Source of the DNA: Corallium rubrum
Lineage: Eukaryota; Cnidaria; Anthozoa; Scleralcyonacea; Coralliidae
Direction: 5' to 3'
DNA: 64,000 nucleotides
NCBI GenBank assembly: GCA_964035015.1
Contig: CAXIUP010000120.1
Location: 186,001-250,000, forward strand
The position numbers and the translations under genes were made by a program. The stretch's first letter is position 1, and every line of letters begins with the position of its first letter. Below the pieces are notes generated by a model that had not been told where the DNA came from, did no database searches, and saw only the letters and a list, made by a program, of their open reading frames with translations. Shown one piece after another: positions 12,875 through 23,544 of the stretch.

Positions 12875-13200
12875 CCATGATTGACTCAGTTTCTTTTACT
12901 AAGTAAGCAGTATATTTACCTAGACGATCGACAACAAGCGAACGTACCAAAGAGCTATGTGAAATGCACACACTCAATGAGATTATATTAAAGCTAGTGA
13001 AGCAGTTTACAAATACTAAAATTACCTCCCATTTAGCGTACATTTCAGCACGAGAATGAATGTCAACACAGCATATTTACCCGTCCTTTGCAAGTTGTCA
13101 ATTCTGTTTTCAATGTTGTTTATGCCTCGCTCATCTTGAAGATAGTTTCCAATAGGCAGCAATCTGATAAAGATTGTGACCATGATAAAGATTGTGACCG
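12875..13200 (-). repeat. Duplicated segment, copy B, with a plausible 83-nt exon
   Basis: The minus strand reads TTTATCAG acceptor / exon 13081-13163 / ACGG-GTAAAT donor. The exon encodes LLPIGNYLQDERGINN then IENRIDNLQRTG, a short amphipathic, coiled-coil-like stretch. Compared with copy A there are silent changes (CTG/CTT Leu) and replacements (Asp to Gly, Leu to Gln). It may be a stalk exon of a larger protein or a captured exon inside a repeat; no neighbouring exon was found. Confidence 0.5.
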
Positions 13201-13550
13201 TGAAATGGCAATAAAAGCTGGAGACAACTCGGCCAAACCCAATAATTAAACATGACTGTTCTCTGATGTCGTTCACTCTTTCAGTTAAAGTTTCCAATTA
13301 TTTTTAATACACCTTGATTCGCTGACAATCCGACTACTCTAACATCTTGGTTTGAGACGACTGCTGTGTAGTGTGCCAAGAAATGTCGTGGAAATACTCA
13401 AAAACATCGATAAAATGGCAAGAAAAGCTTCGTTCAAGAGACAACTCGCCATGGAAGTGAATTATCGCTAGTAGTCATGTTGTTTATTCGAGGTTTCGAA
13501 AGGGTTTTTTTAGCAAGCCTTTAAATGACTTCCATGTACATGTTTTTATG

Positions 13551-13571
13551 GGGGGGGGGGGGGGGGGGGGG
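13551..13571 (+). repeat. Poly-G tract
   Basis: An unbroken run of more than 20 G. Similar G or C runs occur at 33778-33797, 38853-38862 and 41750-41761. Confidence 0.95.
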
Positions 13572-13663
13572 AACAACGTTTATAATTTATAAAACAGAAC
13601 TGGAGGAACGTGAATCTGAAATTAATAGCCCCAAATAGATGAAAACAAACCACACAGTATAAT

Positions 13664-13874
13664 ACACGATTCGCGAATCTCAGTTGGCGCGCTGCATTCT
13701 GGGTAGGGTCAAAGGGCATTCGGGCATAAAATATATTTCTCAACAGTGTTTACACTTGAGTTCCTCGGCGTCAGCGTGGTAAAGTCCCAGTTTCTTCTTC
13801 GAAAGCGAATTTTCTTTGGGAAAACATTTAACACACCTCTTACGGAAGATACACGAAGTTAGTTTGAGTCATTT
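13664..13874 (+). repeat. Left terminal inverted repeat of the ISL2EU element
   Basis: Begins ACACGATTCGCGAATCTCAG, which contains the perfect 12-bp palindrome GATTCGCGAATC. It pairs with 18322-18533, with a few mismatches and small indels (for example TTCTTTGGGAAAAC against TTCTATGGAAAAAC). A splice donor GGTAAGT lies just inside it, so the TIR probably supplies promoter and 5' UTR. Confidence 0.9.
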
Positions 13875-13877
13875 ACG

Positions 13878-14252
13878 GTAAGTTATCTTTAAATTTCTTT
13901 GTAATATGCAATGACATACTGCTGGGTGCCGTCGCCAAAGTGCGTAATTTATGGAAATTTGCTGTTGTTAACTTGGTATCAACTCGTTTTTAAAACTTCC
14001 CAAGCTGGAAGCAAATAGCTCCTCTGGGCTTATAACTCTTTCAATATTTGCGATGTACTGTATCCATCGTTCATTAAAAAGCTTTTCTATTTTCATTCTG
14101 AAAAGATGTTTTCTGATAATCAACATCATACAGCAAGTGATCAAAATTTGGTTGTTCATACTGTATATTGAGAAAACCTTGTTGATTACTCGATTGCATC
14201 CTCTTGTTTAGTCGACATTTAGTTGACGCTAGTATTATTTTTGTATTTTTAG
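13878..14252 (+). other. Probable 5' UTR intron of the transposase gene
   Basis: A GTAAGT donor at 13878 just inside the left TIR and a T-rich stretch ending TTTTTAG at 14252 sit eight bases before the ATG. This would let a transcript that starts in the TIR skip the upstream ATGs. Confidence 0.5.
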
Positions 14253-14259
14253 TTTTGCT

Positions 14260-15876
14260 ATGGTTGGTCACAGAAATTGTTCCGTTATTGGATGTGGGAA
14301 TAGTGGTGCCAAGTTGAAAAAGTGGCTGAAAATATTGTGTCCAACTCATCAGTGTAACCAAGGTTCAGGGTGGTGTAACTGCCCTCCTCCTTTCACCTTG
14401 TTTACATTTCCAACACAAATGAGGGACAATGACCGCAGACAAAGGTGGATTAAAACCATAAACAGAAAATGTGAACAAGGCAGAAACTGGGAGCCAAATA
14501 ATAATTCTAGAGTATGCTCAAGGCATTTCCCAGATGGCAGTCCAACCGAAGAAAATCCAGACCCATACATTGACCTCGGTTACACACCACTTTCTAAGAT
14601 GAAGAAGGTAAGGAAACATCCTATGGTTAGAACGCCAACTGAATCACCTGTGCCAACAAAGAAATCAAGAATGGATATTCAGCAGAATGCGAGCCATTGC
14701 CATAGTGATACAGAAGACCCAATCCATGCAGAAGATGAGCACAGTATACCATCTCCTAATATTGTGCTTCAAAGCCCAGAAACTGATAATTTTAGCTGTC
14801 AAAATGAAGCATGCCAAAATAGCACAAAAGACAAAGAAATAGATGAACTTAGGAAGTCAAATGAAAAACTTAAACAAGATTTGACTCATTTGAGAAAGTT
14901 GAATGCAACATCTCAAAAGAAGCAAAACAAACAGTTTACATGGAAATCTTTGAAGTCTGACAAGAAATTGAAAACCTTTACTGGAATCCCCAACAAAGCT
15001 GCTTTCAATGCTCTCTACAAACTTATTGAAAAGAAAGTCCCTAAAATTACCTATTGGCATGGGCCTAGTAAAGTGTCTACAAAAAGAAGAAAATTTGTCT
15101 CTACACCTAAGAAATCAGGACCGCAGAGAGCATTGTCATCCAAAGATGAGTTTGTCCTGACTTTAATGAAATTGAGACTTGGATCTATAAATGCTGATTT
15201 GGCAGATCGCTTTGGGATTTCTCAAACCACTGTCAGCAAAATTATCAACACCTGGGTGCGATTTTTGGCAAATGAATTAAAATGTCTAATCCACAATCCA
15301 CCAAAAGAAATTGCAATGCAGCATCTTCCCAAGAAATTCACAGCCCAGAAATACAGGAATGTCCGGCACATAATTGATTGCACTGAGATGTTTATTGAAA
15401 CACCAAAGGATCCAAAATTAAAAGCTGCAACATGGTCAGACTACAAACACCATCAAACTTTAAAAGTGCTTGTTTCAATAATGCCTTGTGGTACTTTTAA
15501 CTTTGTTTCTGAAGGTTGGGGTGGAAGAACATCAGATATTGTGGTAACTAGAGAGTCAGGCTTTTATGACCTCTTAGAATATGGAGATGAAGTGATGGCT
15601 GATAAAGGTTTTACCATTGCCGAAGACCTGCTCATCAGACATGCTCGGCTACATATTCCTCCCGGAAAACGAGGGCAAGAGCAAATGGGAAAACAGGCAG
15701 TGAAAAAAACTAAGGAAATAGCAAATCTTAGGATTTTTGTTGAACAGGCAATTCGGAGATTAAAAACTTTTCATATACTCAAAAATGAGATACCAATCAC
15801 ACTTTTGGACAAATTTGATGATGTTGTTACCATCTGTGCTGCAATATGCAATCTGTATCCCAAATTATGTACCTAA
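14260..15876 (+). CDS. THAP-domain DDE transposase of the ISL2EU element
   Basis: 538 residues, single coding exon. Residues 1-90 form a THAP zinc finger, which binds the TIRs in related systems: the C2CH ligands look like Cys7, Cys12, Cys86 and His89 (CSRHF), with the conserved Trp78-Glu-Pro. The loop is longer than usual because of a Cys-rich insert at residues 27-41. Residues 110-190 are low-complexity and charged, and 190-222 form a coiled coil. A helix-turn-helix lies at about 308-333 (LADRFGISQTTVSKII). The DDE_4-type catalytic domain follows, with likely triad Asp373 (IIDCTEM), Asp448 (VMADKGF) and Glu495 (FVEQAIRRLK). The Met at 14260 is chosen because the THAP motif starts there. It converges on the nuclease gene 281 bp downstream. 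Confidence 0.92.
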   Translation: MVGHRNCSVIGCGNSGAKLKKWLKILCPTHQCNQGSGWCNCPPPFTLFTFPTQMRDNDRRQRWIKTINRKCEQGRNWEPNNNSRVCSRHFPDGSPTEENPDPYIDLGYTPLSKMKKVRKHPMVRTPTESPVPTKKSRMDIQQNASHCHSDTEDPIHAEDEHSIPSPNIVLQSPETDNFSCQNEACQNSTKDKEIDELRKSNEKLKQDLTHLRKLNATSQKKQNKQFTWKSLKSDKKLKTFTGIPNKAAFNALYKLIEKKVPKITYWHGPSKVSTKRRKFVSTPKKSGPQRALSSKDEFVLTLMKLRLGSINADLADRFGISQTTVSKIINTWVRFLANELKCLIHNPPKEIAMQHLPKKFTAQKYRNVRHIIDCTEMFIETPKDPKLKAATWSDYKHHQTLKVLVSIMPCGTFNFVSEGWGGRTSDIVVTRESGFYDLLEYGDEVMADKGFTIAEDLLIRHARLHIPPGKRGQEQMGKQAVKKTKEIANLRIFVEQAIRRLKTFHILKNEIPITLLDKFDDVVTICAAICNLYPKLCT

Positions 15877-15939
15877 ATTGTAGTGTTAGGTATTTATACT
15901 AACATATAACATATTTACAGAGTATTTTAAATTACTGGG

Positions 15940-16154
15940 GCTGGTTGTTCAAAAGGCGATTAGCTTAATTCAGGATTAGTGGAAATTTTGTAGACAAATA
16001 TAAAGTCTTCTGTTCAGAAATTGTAAGAAAAAATGAAAATGTTTGGCTTTGGAAAGTGTGAACTTCATTTGCCAATCAGAACAAACTGAAATAAAAGGCA
16101 GATTAAATGTTATTAAACCCTAGATTAACACTAATCACCCCTTGAACAACCAGC
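15940..16154. mobile_element. MITE nested between the two ISL2EU genes
   Basis: Terminal inverted repeats GCTGGTTGTTCAA (left) and TTGAACAACCAGC (right), extending inward with imperfect GGYGATTAG/CTAATCACC. It is 215 bp, non-coding, and ends three bases before the nuclease stop codon, so it forms most of both 3' UTRs. It may be part of this ISL2EU family or a later insertion; comparing copies would tell. Confidence 0.65.
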
Positions 16155-16157
16155 AGC

Positions 16158-18259
16158 TTAGTGTTCTAAATCTAATTTGCGTCCTACATTACCATGTACA
16201 AGTTCTTCTGCCAAATAATTTCTGAAAAAGTATTCCAAATTAAGTAATAATTCACACCAATAATTGTTGTCAAAGTATACACGTTGCATAAAATAACCTT
16301 TATGAGTATATACAAAAAAATCACAGTATTTTCTCCTAGTTAAGGCCATTTGGCCTTGAATTTGGGCAAAATAGGCATGATTTTGTTTTAGCGTTGGCAT
16401 TGTTGCTCCCTCCTTTGTGCATATGTAGTTCAGGTTCTCAGCAGATGGTGACTCATGGCTAATCGAGAATGGGCACTTGATTTCTACAACTCCTGGTCCA
16501 CAACACACACACTCTACTAGCACATCTGGTGATGCTCCTAGGTAAGACTTGTCAGGATGAATAAATAGTCCACACTCCCGAAATTTGAAGTCATTGTGTC
16601 TGCATCGCACTAGGGACAAATATCTAGCTCTTGCCACAGGTTCAAAAGACCGACCATGTTTAAGTGCAGGTAGGTCAGGATTATTCCGTCCATAACCCAT
16701 TACCTTTTTAATGAGAGGTTCCACATTTGGTTCATTGATAGTGGAAGCATTGCACTTTATAGTATTTACTCTTGTGTAGATGGAATAAAAGTTAGAAGCT
16801 GTCATTCTTCCTTTACGTTGATCGACCCACACACTGTTTTCTGCCTGCCCAACTGTCTCGCGTTCAATTTGTTCAATATCATCTTCAGAGAGTACTGGTA
16901 TTTTCGATAGAAACTGTTCAGTAGTTGTGCAAGTCTTACTTAGTTTTGTTATTAAATTCTCAAGTGGTGCACCAGATGTTGGTTCACTTGTAGATGCTTC
17001 ACCTGCATCTAGCTCATCTTTTTCAAAAAAGGAGGTAAAACATCCATTAGGCAGTATGTGACCTAGTTCTTCAAGTAGTTGCTGACGACTATTCTGTTGG
17101 TCCTTCATCCTGTCAGATGGATTTTGGGTAGGATATGGTCTAAATAGTTTCCGTTTAGCCACAGAGACTTTCGAGGGGGCTATTAAAATAAAAAAATGCA
17201 TTGCTCATTTTCAAATGCTCTAGGCTGTATGAGTGACATGCAATGTACACAGATGAACACATCAAACATTCAACTGTGTTCTCAGAAAGGGAGGGGGGAG
17301 ACAAGTGACATGGTGCTCTTTTTACCACAGAATGTTATTTTCCCCTGAAAAACCCACCTTTGTTAAACTTAGCTGCCTTGAATGTCATATCCTTTACACG
17401 TAAAGGCTCAATCTGGGTTTTTTGAGCTGGAACAGTCCAGGCACAGGGTTGGGAAGTGCAAGCAGGATTATTGAGTCCAGCTCGAACAGCAGCTTCGATG
17501 CGGAAGAACATTGCTGTTATGTGTGCACAAGAGCCACCAAGTCTGTAAAAAAGATACATAACAAACAGGAAGATTTAACTTACTATGAAAAGAAATTTAA
17601 ACACAACAGAACAGAACAGAACAAATATAATTAGACCACTTTATTAGGACATACATGTAAACAGTTTCCTACCCAGCAGTACATGAACAGTATGCACTAT
17701 GAATATTTCCACTCTTTTTCTTGGCACAAATCCACACATTATGAGGAACATCATGTATCTTCATAGATGGCGTACACTTAGCTCTCATGAAACAATATTC
17801 ACATGTTAACTCCATTAAATTCAGATGGATCTCTTTCAACCATCCTCCTTCGTACAAGCGGTATGCCTTTCCTTCCTTATATTCATTTAAAAGGCGTTTT
17901 TGTAAAGGAATATCGTTCCCTGGATGATCTTTCATGATGTACATCGTAATGTCACTTAAAAAGACTGGTGGCCATTGCTTCATTCCTTCTATCTCGCCTA
18001 TCCAACCATCTTTAAGAGTAGACGGATCAGGCAGAAATCGTCCTTGGGGGATGCTCAAGAGGCTCCTCTGTTCGTCTCTCGTTTGAGCCACGAGTTCAGC
18101 CGCTTCTAAGCACACGGGTACATTCTGTTCAGCCGCAGCAAACACACGAGCCACCAACTCTTGTTTTCGGCCGCTTACTTTCAATCCTCTCTTCCTGAGA
18201 TACTCTTTTAAAGCATCGACTTTCCAAGTCCCAATTGTGTCATAACTCATGTCCTCCAT
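16158..18259 (-). CDS. SAP-SWIM-YqaJ exonuclease of the ISL2EU element (3 exons)
   Basis: Predicted exons on the minus strand are 18259-17673, 17542-17358 and 17179-16158, with donors GTAGGA and GTGGGT and acceptors TTTTTTACAG and ATTTTAATAG. Phases agree and give 597 residues. The N-terminus (about residues 10-45) is a SAP DNA-binding motif (VDALKEYLRKRGLKVSG). A SWIM zinc finger, C-x-C-x7-C-x-H, is split by intron 1 (YCSCTAG / LGGSCAH). The last 300 residues are a YqaJ/lambda-exonuclease-like PD-(D/E)XK nuclease: TASNFYS, LKHGRSFEPVARARY, then LGASPDVLVE with the catalytic Asp and VVEIKCPF with the Glu-x-Lys. It probably processes DNA ends during transposition. The start is the first Met before the SAP motif. 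No disabling change was seen. Confidence 0.9.
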
Positions 18260-18321
18260 GATTCTGTCAGATTCACTCGGATTTTTCCACTTAATTTGAA
18301 AATAATGTTACTCAATACGTT

Positions 18322-18533
18322 AAAATGACCCAAACTAGCTTCGTGTATCTTCCGTAAGAGGTGTGTTAAATGTTTTTCCATAGAAAATTCGCTTTCAAAG
18401 AAGAAACTGGAACTTTACCACGCTGACGCCAAGGAACTCAAGTGTAAACACTGTTGAGAAATATATTTTATGCCCGAATGCCCTTTGACCCTACCCAGAA
18501 TGCAGCGCGCCAACTGAGATTCGCGAATCGTGT
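18322..18533 (-). repeat. Right terminal inverted repeat of the ISL2EU element
   Basis: Reverse-complement partner of 13664-13874, ending AATCGTGT next to AT. It lies upstream of the nuclease gene and probably drives it. Confidence 0.9.
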
Positions 18534-18535
18534 AT

Positions 18536-20030
18536 TGGACCTGCGAGATGAGCAAAATGCAGATTTTGATTCGAAAATAAATAAAAATATGAAAAACATG
18601 CCACGTCCTATAGAAAAACTCGATCTATAGACTGGCGTCTTCAGGAAGACACGTCGGCAAAATAAACTGTAATAACTTTAAAACAAGCAATTGAAACAGA
18701 GAAAAAATATACAGTATATCAGCTCGTGTAACAGCTATAGTATCGTGGTGGCGACCGTTCATTATTTATTGCTCATTTAATTTTTTCAAAAGTGTCTCCC
18801 ATATGTGATTTGAGTTTATTTTATCGCTAACAGTGTCGTGATCATTCTGTGCTATTTTTTGGAGCGATTTATCATTTCCTCTGGTTTTATTTTGGATTAC
18901 ATATCTCTCTGCTTGGCCTGTCGCCTCTCAGAAATTAGTGATTTGTGTATCCGCAAATTCTACGTTTCCTTAGCTGTTGGTGAGCCCAAACTTCTACATT
19001 CGCTTGGTTTTTGCGCTCCATTCCCGCTGTTCAAGTCCTGTTTCTAAACAATCAGTGACATTTGAATTATTCAACACCACCGTTTCCCAGCAACAACTAA
19101 ATTCAAATTTTTCTTCCTGAATTTTGGTCTCATCGCTTCATAAATGACACCGTTTTCATCACCAACAATTCATCTTTCTAATCGTATCAATCAGTTTGGT
19201 GGGTCGTAATCTTACAGATTAAGAATTTTGAACAAGTCTATTCCTTGTCAGGCTTTAACTGTTTCTATATTTGAATATCGAATTACCGTCTGATCGTTAC
19301 CGTCTGTTTACCTCCTCGCTACGCGCCTACGCCTTACCGTCGATTCCTACAAACTTTTTATCGCTTTCTTCTTTATTGGTTGACTTTTATCTACACTTCG
19401 AATAAGTTTTACCCCCTTTTGCCGTCTGGTTTACTTTTTATTGAATTTTCGAGTTATCGCGTGTCCGGGGTTTTCCCTGACATTCACTTTTGACTATTGG
19501 TCACGCTGAATACACAGCGGAAACAATTTGTTGGCAACAACAAGATTCGACTAAACTCTGCGCCCCAACTTCCACCAACGCGAAACTGCCAAGATAACGT
19601 CTCGATTTCAAGGACTTTACTCCGCACAATCTCCGGGCTTTCGGTGAAAAATACAATGGCGTCAAGACGTGTTAAAATCCGCTCCGTGCTTATTGTGATA
19701 ATTCTGAAAGTTTTACTGTACTATTGTCGCGTTAAAAACAGTAGCGACATCAAGCCTCATCCAGCCGGCATTTCAGCAGCATATTTTCCTTAGGAAGATT
19801 CTCAATCATGTGCTGGAGACACTTGAAGCCAATTTCAACCAAACCGCCAGCTAGAAAACGATTAGCTTCAACTCGTTCAATACCCCAATTTGACAAGCGT
19901 ATCGGGTATATTTTTGGGTTTCTACTTCTTTGTGGTGATATTAGCAGCCATCCTGGACCAGTAACTTTTGCAATAATAATTATCTGAATCATAAAACAAA
20001 CATCTCTACAGTCAAAAGCCTTCTATTGAA
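18536..20030. other. Intergenic or 5' region of the next LINE, no gene recognised
   Basis: Short ORFs only. The last part (about 19500-20030) may be the 5' UTR or decayed ORF1 of the LINE whose endonuclease follows, but no ORF1 motif is legible. Confidence 0.4.
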
Positions 20031-20059
20031 TGCATGAAGCGTTAAGAGCTATCATAGAC

Positions 20060-21818
20060 CCGACGAAGAGGATCCAGCAATTGAGAACTTACATCAGTTC
20101 CAAAACCTTGTTTATGCTGAAGATGCCGACGTAATATACGTAGATTGTTTCTGCGGAAGTACTAACAAAATCAAACAAGAAATTTATGTTCTGTTCATGT
20201 TACAGGCCTCCGCATGCAGATCGAAATTGGATGGACTTATTTAACAATTTTCTTGATGAATCTTGCAGTAAATTTGATAATATGCTAATTTGTGGAGACA
20301 TGAATTTACCAAAGAACCTTGGAAGACTCCTGAACTAACCGAAGGCGCTAACGAGCAGATATTTATTAACACACTTAACGACCACTTTCTTGCCCAGCAT
20401 AATACCATTCCAACACGTGGGAACAATGTCTTAGATCTCGTGATTTCGGGTACGCCAGAGCAAGTGAACATAACAGAAGTGTTAAAACCAGAGGAAGCGG
20501 AAATATTTACAGACCACTCCATTGTCACTTTCGAGCTTGCAACTTCTATTAAAGCACCACCAAAGAGCCAGCGTTTTGTTTATGACTATAGGAAAGGAGA
20601 CTTTGATGGGCTCTGATCTACATTACGGACCATAAACATGTCGAACTTAATTTCTGACGACGACACTAGTATCGACAGCGATTGGTGCAGCTGGAAAGAC
20701 ACTCCTCTAGCCAGCGTCGCCGACCACATCCCCACATCCCATCTCCATTATAAATCTAATTAAGAAAAATGAAACCTTGAGAAGAAAAATTAAGCGAGCC
20801 CCATCAAACTATTTGCGGGATAAGTTTAGAGATCTACGCTCCGAGATCAAACGTAGGTTGCGAGAAAGTCGTGAATCATTCTTCGCAGTAATGGAGACAG
20901 AATTTATATCAAATCCAGAACGCTTCTGGTCTATTCTTAAATTAAAATCTAAACACCGAAACATTCCTGAATATGTCTCCATGGCAACCGGCCCCAGAGA
21001 ACCGGCAGTCAACCCGGAATCAAGAATGGGTGCCAACACTCCAGATAAGATCGTTGATTTATTCAATCGTTAATTGTATCAGTTTTTACTCTTGATATAT
21101 ATACATCCTTATCCACCGGCAGAAAGCAGAGAAGATATGGAGCCCAGTAATGGCGTCCCAGTCTTAACAGATGTGACACTTAACACCGCCGATGTCCTTG
21201 GAGTATTAACCAAACTTGGCATAAGCAAAGCTACCGGACCCAACGAGATACCCACAAGAATTCTAAAAGAGACAGCCTATGAAATTGCGCCATCACTATG
21301 CATCACTAGGTATCCTCCCGGGAGATTGGAAAATAGCTAACGTGGTCCCTGTGTTTAAGAAAGAGAACAAAGAGTATGTTGAAAACTACAGGCCAATATC
21401 GTTGCTGTCTATAGTATCAAAAGTGATGGAACGTTGCTTGTTTAACAAGATCAATAATTATGTTTTTAGTCTCATTTCCAACAAACTCAGCACGGTTTTA
21501 TCGAGGGACGATCGTGTGCGACGCAATTGGTCGACGTGCTTGATTATATCGGCGCACAGCTTGAGGATGGCAGCCAGGTAGATATGGATCACCTTGACAT
21601 GTCAAAAGCTTTCGACAAAGTCATCCATTCCAAGTTGATTGGGCGACTGCGTTATTACGGGATTGGTGGAAAGCTATTGGATTGGTGTGAGTCGTACTTA
21701 CACAATGGCTTTCAGAGGGTAACAGCTCTTGGTGCAACATCCCAAGCACTGGCAGTTACATCAGGTGTGCCACAAGGCTCGATTTTAGGACCAATGTTGT
21801 TCTTATTGTACGTCAACA
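20060..21818 (+). pseudogene. Non-LTR ORF2, 5' two-thirds (APE endonuclease + RT palm), decayed
   Basis: Scattered frames read as one ORF2. First comes an endonuclease start (LHQFQNLVYAEDADVIYV near 20090), then CYRPPHADRNWMDLF and ICGDMNLP near 20200-20310, and the endonuclease end with TDHSIVTFEL near 20510-20530. A linker with FWSILKLKSK follows at 20777-21073. The RT follows: LGISKATGPNEIPTRIL, GDWKIANVVPVFKK, ENYRPISLLSIVSKVMERC, a motif A with DMSKAFDKVIHSKL and GVPQGSILGP near 21760-21790. It stops at LFLLYVN (about 21816), where an inserted block begins. Several frameshifts and small deletions are present. The missing YxDD and thumb appear at 25674. Confidence 0.8.
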
Positions 21819-22384
21819 AACATAGCTGCAATTTGTATGCGAAAGCACCAGATTGAACGCTAAGCCCAGTCTCTTTTCAAACAACAACAAACGGTCGGCA
21901 TGTAAATGCCGTAAAAATCCAATGTTTTTTAAAGAAAGCGATTGTTGAGAAATGTTGATAAAATATGCTGTATTCCTGCTTATTTTTGTGAAAAGATGTT
22001 TTCCACAGTGGAAAGGGGTGCTGTATATGTTAGAAAAGACGGCAAGAAAGAACAAAGTTTTATTTATTTATATATCAATTTGACAAAAATACAAGAAATA
22101 AATAATGCAAAAAACACACAAACAAAACAACAGGGAAACCCCCAATAACAGTGAAAATTTCGAGTCGTTCTTTGCGACGGTTTTTAGCGTGCTTCAACAG
22201 TCGGTGGTAAAAGATCTGAGTAAATAACTTTGTAAGTATATTTGCAACAGTGCTTGTTGTCATGTACAAAGTGAGAAATTCTTGGACCACAAAACAATGC
22301 TAAATAGCTCGAACTGGGATAAAACATGGCATGGTTAAAATAAATACAGAAGATACTAGGCTCCAAACACAAGTAAAGACTTGC

Positions 22385-22570
22385 TACAAGAAAACCCAAA
22401 CCCTAAACCCTCTAAACTCTACTCTAAACCCCATCTCACACCTTAACTCAAACCCCACCTTAAATCCTAACTCCACCTCAATTCGGAACCCTACCTAAAA
22501 CATTACTCCTAACTTTACCCCTAATACTACCCCAAACCCCATTCTTATCCTAACCCCTACAGCTATCCCA
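22385..22570 (-). repeat. Degenerate CCCTAA-like tract
   Basis: Repeated variants of AAACCCTAAACCC, AACCCCACCTTAAATCC and CTAACTCCACC, a diverged telomere-type or minisatellite tract. Confidence 0.5.
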
Positions 22571-23296
22571 AACTCCAACCAAACCCAAAACTGCAAATAT
22601 TGCAAAGAAGAAAATAGTAGAAATGGAACAAAAGATAACAGAATTAAAACAAAGTAAGTTGTTGAAAGAAAAAAAAGAGTACAAGGATGCATTGTAACAA
22701 TAAGATAAATTATTATTGTAACAATAACTCATTAGACCATACATAAATAAGAATACTGTTATATTTTGGGTTTTTAGGAACTGATTTGAAAGATTAAATC
22801 AAGTGCCATAGCTGTAAGATGCATCACAAGTTTAGAGTTGACAACCTGCCTAAGTATTCATGACCAAGACACATTTGAAACAATTTTGCACTTTTTCAGG
22901 AGCAACAATATTTGTCAACATCTTTTCCTTTATCACTACACCCAGAAGATCTATAAAAAAATAAACCAAATAAAAAAAAGAACAGTTAATTTAACATTCT
23001 ATATATGCAATATGTTTTGCTCTATATATGTTAAGCCAATTAAACAATTTATTGCCAAAAAAAAGTCAATATTTGTCAAAACAACTGAAAAGAGGCCTTG
23101 GATACATCAAACATTACTTAGATAGTACCATCAGTGGATAGTACCGTAAAAGAATGACTATGCAACACCTTATACACGATCGTTGCGATTGAAGTACCAG
23201 GCGGGCAGCGAAGTCTTGTTAAAAATATGATAGCGCAGCAAATAGCTTTGAGTAAAGGCATATTAGACACATAATATTTTTAAAGAAAATTTTAAT

Positions 23297-23330
23297 ACTA
23301 ACGTTTCGTTACGACACGTAACATCATCAG
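23297..23330 (-). ncRNA. Hammerhead-ribozyme-like core motif at a Penelope-like 3' end
   Basis: Read on the minus strand from 23330: CTGATGA, one extra T, a perfect 6-bp hairpin GTTACG-TGT-CGTAAC, then GAAACGTTAG. CUGAUGA - stem II - GAAA is the conserved hammerhead core, and hammerheads are known in the pseudo-LTRs of Penelope-like elements, which matches its place just 3' of a GIY-YIG fragment on the same strand. The extra base before stem II and the lack of a readable stem I/III pairing leave activity open. Confidence 0.45.
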
Positions 23331-23544
23331 AGTGATAATATTTACAAAGTAAGATCGGCTTAAGCAGCAAAACTGTTACACAAATAGAAGATAATGAGGT
23401 GTGAGAAAGGAATGTGTTAATGAGAATTGTTAATGAGGAAAACCAAGGTGTGAGTCGAGGTGAGATGTCGAGAAAGTGGGAGAAGTAAGATAAAGAAAAA
23501 AAAATTAAAGAAAAACCCCAGAACTAAAAAAGTGTCAAAGGGAA

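Larger units (their letters stand above)
13664..18533 (+). mobile_element. ISL2EU-type DNA transposon, apparently intact
   Basis: A 4.87-kb element bounded by TIRs of about 211 bp and flanked by AT on both sides (13662-13663 and 18534-18535), consistent with a 2-bp target duplication. It carries two convergent genes: a THAP/DDE transposase on the plus strand and a spliced SAP-SWIM-YqaJ nuclease on the minus strand. This two-gene set is the known plan of the ISL2EU (IS4EU) group related to PIF/Harbinger. No stop or frameshift was found in either gene, so this copy could be recent or still able to move. A MITE fills most of the space between the two 3' ends. Confidence 0.88.
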
